NCBI RefSeq assembly: GCF_014692505.1
Contig: NZ_JACNYK010000001.1
Coordinates: 372,001 to 436,000, forward strand
Source of the DNA: Sphingobacterium arenae
GTDB lineage: Bacteria; Bacteroidota; Bacteroidia; Sphingobacteriales; Sphingobacteriaceae
Reading direction: 5' to 3'
DNA: 64,000 nt
The notes under the pieces are model-generated. The model made no database searches. It was not told where the DNA came from and saw only the letters and a list, made by a program, of their open reading frames with translations. Below, in pieces: positions 8,944 through 17,812 of the stretch. A program made the position numbers and the translations under genes. The stretch's first letter is position 1. The number at the start of each line of letters is the position of its first letter.

Positions 8944-10062
8944 ATGAAAAATTATTTTAAAAAATTGACATTGCTATTTGTAATTGGCTGTGCGCTTGGC
9001 TCCGCAGGCTCCGCACAAGAATTCAATATCCCAGAACTGGCGACTGTTGGTCAAAATGGGGTTGTCAGCGCGCAGTTTATTTATGAATTGGACGAAAAAC
9101 CTACAGCGCAATGTCACGCATCTACGATTATAGAAACAAGTCACGGATTAATGTGTGCCTTCTTTGCAGGAACGCATGAAAAGAATAACGACGTGGGCAT
9201 CCGTGTTTCTCATTTTAACGATGGAAAATGGAGTTGGCCAGTGGAGGTTACCAATGGTTTTTTATCTGACTCGGTGAAGCACCCGGCATGGAACCCTGTG
9301 CTATTTAGGCCCAAAAACGGGCCGATTATCTTGTTTTATAAAGTTGGACCTGATGTTGATAATTGGTGGGGAGTATACACAACAAGTACGGATGAAGGGC
9401 GAACTTGGACAAAGCCAATGACAATGGGTAAGAATGAAATTGTGGGGGATTTGTTGGGGCCAGTTAAAAACAAAGCCGTACAGCTTGCCGATGGTACGAT
9501 TATATCGCCTACCAGTTTGGAGCGAAGAGGCACTCCTAATGGGAGAGACTGGCGGATATATTTTGAAATCAGTTACGATAATGGGAAAAGCTGGAAGGTG
9601 ATTCCGCCCATCAACGATGGCATAACATATGATGCTATACAACCAAGCGTTTTAATCCATAAAAATGGTGATTTGCAGATTATCGCACGGACTATGCAAG
9701 ACGTCTTGGTCACGAGTTGGTCAAAGGACAGCGGAAAGACTTGGTCGAAATTAGAAGACACCGGATTGCCCAATCCTAATTCGGGAACGGATGCTGTTAC
9801 GTTGCACGATGGAAGACATTTGTTAGTGTATAATCATACCACCAAAAAGGGAGAAGAACCCAAAGGTCGAAACATGCTTAACGTCGCCATATCAAAAGAT
9901 GGGCATGCTTGGGATGTGGTAACCACACTGGAAAATAAACCTTTGCAGGATGGCTACTCCTATCCCGCAGTTATACAGACTTCGGACGGGAAAGTGCACA
10001 TTACCTATACGTATGGAAGAAGATCGATTAAACATGTCGAGATGGATCCTACTGAAATATGA
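8944..10062 (+). CDS. Sialidase-fold (BNR_2) secreted protein, atypical
   Basis: A 372-residue secreted beta-propeller with a signal peptide ending at GSAGSAQ (about residue 25). Four Asp-box motifs are visible: STDEGRTW, SYDNGKSW, SKDSGKTW and SKDGHAW. It belongs to the BNR/sialidase superfamily, but the FRIP/YRIP arginine motif of GH33 sialidases is absent; QCHASTIIE occupies the equivalent N-terminal strand. The true sialidase elsewhere in this window has YRIP. It therefore may act on another acidic or deoxy sugar, or be a lyase or hydrolase of a related propeller family. It follows susD by 19 bases inside PUL1. The fold is confident; the activity is not. Confidence 0.78.
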   Translation: MKNYFKKLTLLFVIGCALGSAGSAQEFNIPELATVGQNGVVSAQFIYELDEKPTAQCHASTIIETSHGLMCAFFAGTHEKNNDVGIRVSHFNDGKWSWPVEVTNGFLSDSVKHPAWNPVLFRPKNGPIILFYKVGPDVDNWWGVYTTSTDEGRTWTKPMTMGKNEIVGDLLGPVKNKAVQLADGTIISPTSLERRGTPNGRDWRIYFEISYDNGKSWKVIPPINDGITYDAIQPSVLIHKNGDLQIIARTMQDVLVTSWSKDSGKTWSKLEDTGLPNPNSGTDAVTLHDGRHLLVYNHTTKKGEEPKGRNMLNVAISKDGHAWDVVTTLENKPLQDGYSYPAVIQTSDGKVHITYTYGRRSIKHVEMDPTEI

Positions 10063-10160
10063 TATGCGCTGGCTATGAGCCAATAACCGATCACAGCATC
10101 TCGTCTGAGCAAAACTGAAAAACAGGTAGGGATGTTAAAACAAATAGACGAATAAGAAGC

Positions 10161-11513
10161 ATGTTAAGGGACTCGGTCATCGTCCTTTACCTATGCTGTT
10201 TACAAAGTTGTATGAATACTAAAAATCAAGTAAAAGAAAACGAAACCGTTGTCAATATTACTGATTCGCCAAAAGGATACACACTACATCATAATAGTGT
10301 CTTTTCCAAAGGTGGCCAATGGATTGTGTTTGACGGAAGAAACGACGATACGAAAATTGGTGAAACCGCTATCATAGGACTGGTGAATGTAGAGACGGGT
10401 GAAGAACGGATTGTTTATCAAACAAACAATCAAACAATATATGGTCCGGGGGTAGGAGCAGCGTCTTTTAGTCCGGCTCGAGATCGGCTCGCTTTTATTC
10501 ATGGATTACCCAATGCCGATCAGGAAAAACCGTACGATATAACACGTCGTACGGGGGTTGCTGTAGATTTGGATAAACCCATGACCCCGGTTTTTTTGGA
10601 TGCGAGAGATATGACTACTCCTTATACGCCCGGTTCTCTGCGAGGAGGTACCCATTCTCACTGTTGGAGTGGAGACGGTGCTATGCTCAGTTTTACTTAT
10701 AATGATGAGTTGGTAGAGCCACAGCTTCGGGGGGTGGGTGTGATGTTGCCACATGACGGTAAGGTTGAAGTAGATGAAGTTGCAGGAAATAACCACGGAG
10801 AGATGTATGCAGTGATTGTTTCGGATGTGGTTGCTGAGCCTCGTCCCGGATCGGACGAAATTAATAAAGCCTTTGACGAGTGCTGGATCGGGAGAAAGGG
10901 CTACCGGACTTCTGATAACCGGGAAGTGCGGTACGCAGTTGCCTTTCAGGGAAATGTGGTGAATGAACAGGGGAAGACAGTTACGGAGATATTTATCGTC
11001 GATATTGACGAGGAGAAGATAAAGGAGGATGTGAGTGCCGTAGGAAATGTGGGAGAGCGCCCAAAAGTTCCGAAAGGCATTCGGCAGAGACGGTTAACCT
11101 ACGGAGCTAATCTATCTGATTTCCGACATTGGCTTCGCGCAAGTGAAGATGGGCAATATATCTATGCTTTGGCAAAAGATGAGAACGGGAATAACCAAGT
11201 GATAAGATGTGCGGTAAACAGAGGAGAGTTATCTTTCGTGACGAATAATCCGTTTTCCATATCTTCCCCGTTTAATCTCTGTAGGGACGGCAAGAAGATA
11301 ACCTTCGTGGCTGAAAATAATGTGTTTGTTTATGATATGGATCGGAATGAGAGTATTCAACTTACCCGAAACGATTTAAAAGACCAGCGTGTGGTGGGCA
11401 CGCCGTCTTTTTCACCCAATGGAGATTTTGTAGTCTACAATCAATATCAACGTATGAGAGATAAGGAATATCTACAAATAAAACGAGCGATTATAACCGA
11501 TAACACGTTGTGA
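10161..11513 (+). CDS. DUF3748-like beta-propeller lipoprotein
   Basis: A 450-residue predicted lipoprotein with lipobox LQSC (Cys17). The body resembles TolB-type propellers and, as far as I can judge, the DUF3748/YidR family: FSKGGQWIVFDGRNDD near residue 50, FSPARDRLAFIHG near 110, GGTHSHCWSGDGAMLSFTYND near 165. Repeated WSxDG / FSPNGDFVVY blades run to the C terminus. The molecular function of this family is not established to my knowledge. Its place between a sialidase-fold protein and an acetyl esterase in PUL1 points to glycan processing or binding at the cell surface. Confidence 0.65.
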   Translation: MLRDSVIVLYLCCLQSCMNTKNQVKENETVVNITDSPKGYTLHHNSVFSKGGQWIVFDGRNDDTKIGETAIIGLVNVETGEERIVYQTNNQTIYGPGVGAASFSPARDRLAFIHGLPNADQEKPYDITRRTGVAVDLDKPMTPVFLDARDMTTPYTPGSLRGGTHSHCWSGDGAMLSFTYNDELVEPQLRGVGVMLPHDGKVEVDEVAGNNHGEMYAVIVSDVVAEPRPGSDEINKAFDECWIGRKGYRTSDNREVRYAVAFQGNVVNEQGKTVTEIFIVDIDEEKIKEDVSAVGNVGERPKVPKGIRQRRLTYGANLSDFRHWLRASEDGQYIYALAKDENGNNQVIRCAVNRGELSFVTNNPFSISSPFNLCRDGKKITFVAENNVFVYDMDRNESIQLTRNDLKDQRVVGTPSFSPNGDFVVYNQYQRMRDKEYLQIKRAIITDNTL

Positions 11514-11573
11514 TGTAATATATATCTTCATAATTCCTTATCTTGAGCCGTCAAAAAATAATATAAATCAATT

Positions 11574-12887
11574 ATGAATAGAATCAACTTTATCAAGTTC
11601 TTAACAGCGATAACCTGCTATCTTTTTGTTTCACTTGCAGGGTTTTCTCAATCGCGATCAACGCATCCTATCCAGGTGCTTGTTTCGCCGGACAAGCCGG
11701 ACTGGACATATGAGCCCAACCAAGAGGCTACGTTTAGGATACAGGTTTTACAGCATCAGGTTCCGCTTAGCGATATAGAGATTAACTATGCAGTTGGTCC
11801 GGAAAAGATGCCTCCGACAGATCAGGGAAAACTGAAATTAAAAAATGGTTCAGGAATCATAAAAGGAAAATTGTCGGCACCGGGCTTTCTACGTTGTGAA
11901 GCTAATGTGTCCATCAATGGCAATACGTATCGTGGTGTTGCTACGGCAGGATATGCCCCGTTGGATATCCAGCCTACACAAAAGTTGCCCGACGACTTTC
12001 AAGACTTTTGGAATACAGCAAAGACCAATGCGGCAAAAATCCCGATGGATGCAAAGTTGACCTTATTGCCAGAACGCTGTACGGAAACAGTAGATGTGTT
12101 TCAAGTCAATATTCAAAATGCTATGGTAGGAAATCGCCTATATGGTATATTGGCTAAACCAAAGAAGGAAGGAAGATATCCCGCTGTGTTATCGGTTCCG
12201 GGGGCAGGCGTTCGCCCATATGCCGGTATCATCGATCTAGCTGAAAAGGGAATCATTACACTACAAATCGGGATACATGGTATCCCCGTGACGTACGAAG
12301 CGGGATTGTATACAGATCTAGGTAGTGGAGCATTGCGAGGATATCCCTTTTTTAACCTCGATAATCGCGATAGCTATTACTATAATAAAGTATATCTAGG
12401 ATGCGTACGGGCAGTAGATTTTTTACATTCATTATCTGATTTTGATAAAGATAATCTGTTAGTATGGGGAGGAAGTCAAGGGGGAGCACTGGCAATTATT
12501 ACCGCGTCTCTGGACGATCGCATAAAAGGGCTCGTGTCTATTTACCCCGCGCTGAGCGACGTAACAGGATACTTGCATCATCGCGCAGGCGGATGGCCGC
12601 ACATGTTTAATGCGGCTAATGCCCCGCAGATGGCGACGGAAGACAAGATCAAGGTGTCTGCTTATTATGACGTTGTTAATTTTGCCCGGAACCTGAAAGT
12701 CCCTGGATTCTATACTTGGGGATATAATGACGACACTTGTCCGCCTACATCTTACTATGCCGCCTATAATGTTATCGATGCACCGAAAGAATTGTATTTA
12801 GTGCAGGAGACTGGGCATTGGACGTATCCGGAGCAACAACAACAGATTAAAGAGTGGATATTAAAGCAATTAGGGAAACACTTTTGA
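11574..12887 (+). CDS. Secreted acetyl esterase, CE7/acetyl-xylan-esterase-like
   Basis: A 437-residue secreted alpha/beta hydrolase with a signal peptide (cleavage near LAGFSQS, about residue 27), an N-terminal beta-sandwich extension (about 30-125) and a CE7/AXE1-type catalytic domain. The catalytic triad reads Ser301 in GGSQGG, Asp386 in GYNDDTCPP and His415 in ETGHW. CE7 enzymes remove acetyl groups from sugars and oligosaccharides. As the last gene of PUL1 it probably de-acetylates the imported or surface-bound substrate. No clear terminator follows. Confidence 0.85.
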   Translation: MNRINFIKFLTAITCYLFVSLAGFSQSRSTHPIQVLVSPDKPDWTYEPNQEATFRIQVLQHQVPLSDIEINYAVGPEKMPPTDQGKLKLKNGSGIIKGKLSAPGFLRCEANVSINGNTYRGVATAGYAPLDIQPTQKLPDDFQDFWNTAKTNAAKIPMDAKLTLLPERCTETVDVFQVNIQNAMVGNRLYGILAKPKKEGRYPAVLSVPGAGVRPYAGIIDLAEKGIITLQIGIHGIPVTYEAGLYTDLGSGALRGYPFFNLDNRDSYYYNKVYLGCVRAVDFLHSLSDFDKDNLLVWGGSQGGALAIITASLDDRIKGLVSIYPALSDVTGYLHHRAGGWPHMFNAANAPQMATEDKIKVSAYYDVVNFARNLKVPGFYTWGYNDDTCPPTSYYAAYNVIDAPKELYLVQETGHWTYPEQQQQIKEWILKQLGKHF

Positions 12888-12950
12888 TTTAGGTATTTTG
12901 GCACCATACTTGGTTAATCCCTTTTTGTAATTTTAAAGTTTATATCAATA

Positions 12951-13379
12951 ATGAAAGGATGGACATTGACATATAGGAGCTGGGTGCTCTTATTTGTTGG
13001 GATGATTTTGGTAGGACTATCGTCCTGTAGTAAAGAGACAGTGGATAATATAGGCCGGGATACTGCTTTGAATATTATTCGTTCAAACAAGTGGTTTGAT
13101 GTCGTAAAAACGACTTCAAAAACGGATGAAGACCCGGTGCGGGAAGTATTGGTCGGAGAGGGAGAAACGATGGAGTTCAAATCAAACGGATATGCATACG
13201 TATATAAAGGTGCAGGAGAAACAGGCTCCTATACTTATAGTATGCCTACCAGTAAAAAAATGATCTTTGCTGGTGTGGAGTACGACATTCCGGAAAGTCT
13301 GGTTCAAACGGTAGCTAAATTTACTTTGGTAAATATAACGGGCGATATCACTACAAAAATAGAATTTAGAAGGAGATAA
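12951..13379 (+). CDS. Small lipoprotein, lipocalin-like, function unknown
   Basis: A 142-residue predicted lipoprotein with a hydrophobic signal segment and lipobox LSSC (Cys26). The mature part is short, beta-rich and ends in a basic EFRRR tail. The pattern of a tryptophan-containing first strand (SNKWFDV), then alternating strands (EFKSNGYAYVY, GSYTYSMPTSKKMIFAG) resembles the small lipocalin-like lipoproteins common in Bacteroidota. No catalytic residues are recognisable. It lies 63 bases after the esterase and 32 bases before a glycosyltransferase, and may have its own promoter. Confidence 0.7.
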   Translation: MKGWTLTYRSWVLLFVGMILVGLSSCSKETVDNIGRDTALNIIRSNKWFDVVKTTSKTDEDPVREVLVGEGETMEFKSNGYAYVYKGAGETGSYTYSMPTSKKMIFAGVEYDIPESLVQTVAKFTLVNITGDITTKIEFRRR

Positions 13380-13411
13380 CTTTCAAGAAGTAAATTCCTT
13401 ATTTTAGTCCG

Positions 13412-14641
13412 ATGAAAACAATACTTTTCATCGGACTAGTTTGGCCGGAGCCCCAATCATCCGCTGCAGGAATACGTATCCTACAATTAGTTCGGATGTT
13501 CCGACGTGTGGGTTACGAAGTGGTTTTCGCTTCGGCTGCGGTCAAATCCCCCTATAGCCATCCGCTTTATCAAGAGGGTATTCACGAAGAAGATATTCAG
13601 CTCAATAATAGTGGGTTTGATGCGTTTATTGCTTCGTTAAAACCCGATATTGTTGTTTTCGACCGCTTTATCAGCGAGGAACAATATGGGTGGCGGGTAA
13701 GAGAACATTGTCCATCTGCGCTAACGATATTGGATACAGAAGATTTGCATTTTCTACGACGAGCGCGACAAGATGCGGTAAAGCGTGGTACAGCAATAGA
13801 TTATTATAATGATACGGCCACGCGGGAGATTGCCGCTATACTGCGTTGTGATCTTTCACTGATTATTTCGAAGAACGAACTGGAATTGCTTTTGGAAACA
13901 TTTCATTTGCCCGCCGAGCTGTTATATTATTTACCTTTTTTAGAATCGAATATAGAAGAATCAACGCGCGATAGTTGGCTTCCGTTTGAGGAAAGAAAAG
14001 ATTTTGTATTTATAGGGAATTTTCTGCACGAACCTAACTGGCACACGGTTCGGATATTGAAAGCAGAAATATGGCCGAAAATAAGGAACTGTTTACCAAC
14101 CGCAGAATTACATATCTACGGTGCGTATGCCAGTGAAAAGGTTTATCAGCTCCATCAGCCCAAAGAAAATTTTTTGATAAAAGGACGAGCAGAGGACGCT
14201 CGAAAAACACTGGAAGCCTATAAGGTGCTTGTTGCTCCGATTCTATTTGGAGCAGGGGTCAAAGGCAAGTTTATTGATGCGATGCAGGCGGGTACTCCGT
14301 CGGTTACTACCGTTATCGGTGCAGAATCGATGTCGGTCGAAGGCATTTGGGGCGGGTATATGGAAGATGACTTGGATTGCTTTTCCCAGAAAGCGGTCGG
14401 GCTGTATCGAGATAGGAGGATATGGTACGAGGCACAGGAAAAGGGAATTTATATTCTGCATAAGACGAGTAGTAAAGAACAGTTTGAGGAACCATTTCTC
14501 ACGCATATCAACGCGCTGAATAGTGGTTTAAGCCTGCATCGCCAGCGAAACTTTATGGGCCAGATCTTACGGAATCAGCAGCATAGTGCTAACAAATACA
14601 TGTCTCTCTGGATTGAGGAGAAAAACAAATACCTTCGGTAA
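13412..14641 (+). CDS. Glycosyltransferase (GT-B fold, GT4-like)
   Basis: A 409-residue cytoplasmic or membrane-associated glycosyltransferase. The N-terminal Rossmann half starts with MKTILFIGLVWPEPQSSAAG, with a glycine-containing loop as in GT4. The C-terminal half has FIGNFLHEPNWHTVRIL, then GRAEDARKTLEAYKVLVAP and GAGVKGKFIDAMQAGTP, the donor-binding region of GT4-type enzymes. Donor and acceptor cannot be told from sequence. It stands alone between a lipoprotein and the GMC operon. Confidence 0.82.
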   Translation: MKTILFIGLVWPEPQSSAAGIRILQLVRMFRRVGYEVVFASAAVKSPYSHPLYQEGIHEEDIQLNNSGFDAFIASLKPDIVVFDRFISEEQYGWRVREHCPSALTILDTEDLHFLRRARQDAVKRGTAIDYYNDTATREIAAILRCDLSLIISKNELELLLETFHLPAELLYYLPFLESNIEESTRDSWLPFEERKDFVFIGNFLHEPNWHTVRILKAEIWPKIRNCLPTAELHIYGAYASEKVYQLHQPKENFLIKGRAEDARKTLEAYKVLVAPILFGAGVKGKFIDAMQAGTPSVTTVIGAESMSVEGIWGGYMEDDLDCFSQKAVGLYRDRRIWYEAQEKGIYILHKTSSKEQFEEPFLTHINALNSGLSLHRQRNFMGQILRNQQHSANKYMSLWIEEKNKYLR

Positions 14642-14682
14642 TAAATATGATAACATTCTTTCTGAATAGGTTTTTTTTTTAC

Positions 14683-14703
14683 TTTAGTTCCGGCTAAACT
14701 AAA
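14683..14703. promoter_or_regulatory. Inverted repeat upstream of GMC operon
   Basis: Perfect seven-base arms TTTAGTT and AACTAAA are separated by CCGGCTA. A ten-T run lies just upstream and a -7-like TACTTTAG (14680-14687) overlaps the left arm. It could be an operator on the promoter of the GMC genes 83 bases downstream, or the remains of a terminator from the glycosyltransferase gene. The evidence is only the symmetry and the position. Confidence 0.35.
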
Positions 14704-14786
14704 ATGACGTATTTATGCGATCAGAAGAAGAGAAGGTATAGTTAATTCTTCTGGTGCTTAAATTTAAAAGAGAGAGAAATAACTAT

Positions 14787-16523
14787 ATGGTTGACTATCA
14801 AATAAAAGAAAGTCCAGAAATTTACGATGCTATTGTTGTCGGCTCCGGAGCAGGTGGAGGTATGGCAGGCTATATTTTGGCCCAAGCAGGACTGAACGTG
14901 CTGATGTTGGAGGCAGGGCCTTTTTTTGACCCGGCAAAAGATGCCTTACAGTTGCGATGGCCTTGGGAATCGCCTCGTAGGGGTGCGGGAACAACTCGTC
15001 CGTTTGGAGATTTTGATGCGGCTTATGGAGGCTGGCAATTAGACGGGGAACCTTATACTACCGTAAATGGGACAGAGTTTGAATGGTTTCGCGCGCGCAT
15101 GCTAGGTGGTCGAACGAATCACTGGGGACGTATTTCTTTACGGATGGGTCCTGATGATTTTAAACCGACTGATGGCATTACCGACGAGTGGCCCATCACG
15201 TACGAAGAAGTGAAACCGTTTTATGATCGTGTAGACCGGATGATCGGTATCTACGGGACAGTAGAAGGGATACGAAATGAGCCGGATGGGATTTTTATGA
15301 AACCACCAAAACCTCGTTTGGGAGAACTCTATATAGCCCGAGGGGCAAAAAAAGCAGGTGTACCGGTTATTCCGGGGCGAGGAGCTGTTTTGACAGAATC
15401 TTCTCCAGAGATCAAAGGTCGCGGAACGTGTTTTTATTGCGGGCAGTGTGGAAGATCCTGTAAGGTATATGGAGATTTTTCGTCCTCGTCTTGTCTGGTT
15501 ATGCCGGCTATGAAAACGGGAAACCTCAAAGTGATCGATAATGCTATGGTTCGCGAAGTACTCACAAACGACGAAGGACTCGCAACGGGTGTTTCTTATG
15601 TGGATACGAAGAGCCTGCAAGAATATGCCGTAAGAGGAAAGACCGTTATACTTGGTGCGAGTGCTTGTGAGAGCGCACGTATTATGTTGAATTCCAAATC
15701 ATCGACTCACCCGGGAGGCTTAGCAAACAGTACAGGTTTGGTTGGACGATATTTACATGACTCTACGGGGTCAAGTGCTTGGGGTTTCTTACCGCAATTA
15801 TTAGATAGAAAACGTTATAATGAAGATGGTGTCGGTAGTGTGCATATTTATTCTCCGTGGTGGGAAGACAATAAAAAGCTGACATTCCCAAGGGGCTACC
15901 ATATAGAATATGGTAGTGGTTTGAATATGCCGGGGTATGGGTTTTTGAACTGGGTTCCTGGCGCTGTTGGAATGGTGGCTGGCAACGGCGGAGAAAAGCG
16001 GGACAGCGGGGGATATGGAGCATTGCTTAAACAAGACTATCGTCGTTTCTATGGCGCATCTATCGGGATGGCCGGGCGGGGTACTGCTTTAGCGAGAAAA
16101 GATAATTACTGCGAGATTGACCCAACACGTGTGGATAAATATGGTATTCCTGTTTTGCGCTTTCACTACAAATGGGCCAACGAGGAAGTGGAACAGGCCA
16201 AACACATGCAGGAGACATTTAAGGCTGTCATGCATGAAATGGGTGCCGTCGTCCTTTCACCTGAATATGGCGCAGACACAAAGTATGGTTTGGAAGCGCC
16301 GGGTGTAATTATCCACGAAGGGGGAACAACTCGGATGGGTAACGATCCCAAGCAATCGGTATTGAACAAATGGGGGCAAGCACATGATTGCAAGAACTTA
16401 TATGTGGTAGATGCAGGTCCTTTTGTGCAGCAAGGGGATAAAAACCTGACTTGGACCATCTTAGCCATGTCCATGCGGACTGCGGAATATATATTGGAAG
16501 AGAAGAAAAAGTTAAACGGCTGA
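14787..16523 (+). CDS. GMC-family FAD oxidoreductase (sugar dehydrogenase large subunit)
   Basis: A 578-residue GMC-type flavoprotein. The FAD dinucleotide motif GSGAGGG is close to the N terminus. The substrate-side motif ARMLGGRTNHWGR and the C-terminal EGGTTRMGNDP and VVDAGPFVQQGDKNLTWTILA blocks are typical of bacterial sugar or gluconate dehydrogenases. A cysteine cluster CFYCGQCGRSC near residue 218 resembles the iron-sulfur segment of FAD-dependent glucose dehydrogenases. ATG 14787 is preferred over the GTG at 14754 because a purine-rich GAGAGAAA precedes it and conservation starts there. There is no own signal peptide; the next gene encodes a Tat-type subunit 3, so the complex is probably exported together and oxidises sugars in the periplasm. 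Confidence 0.88.
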   Translation: MVDYQIKESPEIYDAIVVGSGAGGGMAGYILAQAGLNVLMLEAGPFFDPAKDALQLRWPWESPRRGAGTTRPFGDFDAAYGGWQLDGEPYTTVNGTEFEWFRARMLGGRTNHWGRISLRMGPDDFKPTDGITDEWPITYEEVKPFYDRVDRMIGIYGTVEGIRNEPDGIFMKPPKPRLGELYIARGAKKAGVPVIPGRGAVLTESSPEIKGRGTCFYCGQCGRSCKVYGDFSSSSCLVMPAMKTGNLKVIDNAMVREVLTNDEGLATGVSYVDTKSLQEYAVRGKTVILGASACESARIMLNSKSSTHPGGLANSTGLVGRYLHDSTGSSAWGFLPQLLDRKRYNEDGVGSVHIYSPWWEDNKKLTFPRGYHIEYGSGLNMPGYGFLNWVPGAVGMVAGNGGEKRDSGGYGALLKQDYRRFYGASIGMAGRGTALARKDNYCEIDPTRVDKYGIPVLRFHYKWANEEVEQAKHMQETFKAVMHEMGAVVLSPEYGADTKYGLEAPGVIIHEGGTTRMGNDPKQSVLNKWGQAHDCKNLYVVDAGPFVQQGDKNLTWTILAMSMRTAEYILEEKKKLNG

Positions 16524-16534
16524 TCGAAAAAGAT

Positions 16535-17173
16535 ATGAACAGAAGAGAATCCCTTAAAGCATTAGGTTTACTTGCGGCAGGAGCCGGTGTGTTAGCTACA
16601 GCTTGTAATGGCGAGAGTGCGAAGGAAGCAAGGATAGCCAGCGAGACTTCTGATAAACTACCAGGCGTAGAGGATTGGGAGCATGAACGCACACAGAAGC
16701 TGTTGGAAGAAACTTTTTTCACCGAGCATGAAATGGCGACGATTACGGTGTTAGCGGACATTATTATTCCAAAGGATGATACATCCGGAAGTGCCTCAGA
16801 AGCAGGTGTGCCCGACTTTATCGAATTTATAGTGAAGGATCTTCCCTCTAATAAGATTCCTATGCGCGGTGGGTTGAAGTGGATGGACGTACAATGCCAA
16901 AAACGATATGGCCAAGCTTTTATAAAATGTACGGAAGAGCAACAAATTCAACTTATCGATGATATTGCTTACCCTGATAAAGCGAAGCCAGAGATGCGTC
17001 AAGGGGTTGCCTTTTTCTCCTTAATGCGTAATCTGACATCGTCGGGGTTCTATACAACGGAAATGGGGGTGAAAGATATTGGTTATGTAGGAAATAGACC
17101 GGGCGTATGGAATGGTGTTCCGGAAGACGTTTTAAAAGCACACGGGTTTGATCCCGAGAAATTTTTTGGATAG
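16535..17173 (+). CDS. Gluconate 2-dehydrogenase subunit 3-like protein, Tat lipoprotein
   Basis: A 212-residue partner of the upstream GMC dehydrogenase (PF13618-type). It starts with a twin-arginine signal NRRESLKALGL followed by a hydrophobic stretch and lipobox ATAC (Cys25), so it is predicted to be Tat-exported and lipid-anchored. The mature domain has the typical FFTEHEMATITVLADIIIPKD start. The start is ATG 16535, 11 bases after the GMC stop; longer upstream in-frame extension lies inside the GMC gene and is not used. It likely provides the export signal and stability for the flavoprotein. Confidence 0.88.
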   Translation: MNRRESLKALGLLAAGAGVLATACNGESAKEARIASETSDKLPGVEDWEHERTQKLLEETFFTEHEMATITVLADIIIPKDDTSGSASEAGVPDFIEFIVKDLPSNKIPMRGGLKWMDVQCQKRYGQAFIKCTEEQQIQLIDDIAYPDKAKPEMRQGVAFFSLMRNLTSSGFYTTEMGVKDIGYVGNRPGVWNGVPEDVLKAHGFDPEKFFG

Positions 17174-17224
17174 TTTACGGTGGAGATGCAGGCTGTTGCG
17201 TCGCAATTATTAATATATCAAAAT

Positions 17225-17806
17225 ATGTTAGGATTAAAGTTATTGACAGACCCGCGTTGGGCAAATATTGCGGAATCTAATCTCGATGAAATTTTGACCG
17301 ATCATGCTTGGTGTGAGCAAAAAGCGGCATCCAATGCGATCACTTTGATTACGCAAAATCCAGAACACGAGGATCTTGTTCACGAATTGACCGCTATTGC
17401 TATCGAAGAAATGGAACATTTTCAGATGGTGATTGATATTATTAAAACCCGTGGATATACGCTAGGAAGGGAAAGGAAGGATGACTATGTCGGACAGCTG
17501 ATGAAATTTTCCAAGAAAGATGGATCTCGTAATCAAGCGTTTATCGATCGCCTACTCTTTGCAGCAATGATCGAGGCGCGTAGTTGCGAACGCTTTCGCG
17601 TACTTTCTAAAAATATAGACGACCAAGAGTTAGCAAAATTCTACCATGATTTGATGGTTTCGGAAGCCAATCATTATACTACTTTTCTCCATTTTGCACG
17701 TAAATATACGACTGATGTCGATGTCGATAAAAGATGGCAAGAATGGTTAGACTTTGAAGGAGAGCTTATACAAAGTTACGGTAAGAAGGAATATATTCAT
17801 GGTTAG
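17225..17806 (+). CDS. miaE: tRNA-(ms2io6A)-hydroxylase MiaE-like di-iron protein
   Basis: A 193-residue ferritin-like di-iron monooxygenase. MiaE hydroxylates 2-methylthio-N6-isopentenyl-adenosine at tRNA position 37. Visible metal-ligand helices include LTDHAWCEQKAA, EEMEHFQMV, IEARSCERF and SEANHYTTF, which supply the Glu/His ligands of the ExxH pairs. I use ATG 17225 (MLGLKLLTDPRW), which starts where the family normally starts; GTG 17180 and ATG 17186 are in-frame alternatives. It follows the GMC subunit gene by 51 bases without an obvious promoter and may be co-transcribed although its function is unrelated. Confidence 0.85.
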   Translation: MLGLKLLTDPRWANIAESNLDEILTDHAWCEQKAASNAITLITQNPEHEDLVHELTAIAIEEMEHFQMVIDIIKTRGYTLGRERKDDYVGQLMKFSKKDGSRNQAFIDRLLFAAMIEARSCERFRVLSKNIDDQELAKFYHDLMVSEANHYTTFLHFARKYTTDVDVDKRWQEWLDFEGELIQSYGKKEYIHG

Positions 17807-17812
17807 TTCGTA

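Noticed and set aside
15138..15620. 160-codon minus frame inside the GMC gene
   Set aside because: Shadow frame with no domain; the GMC protein is intact.
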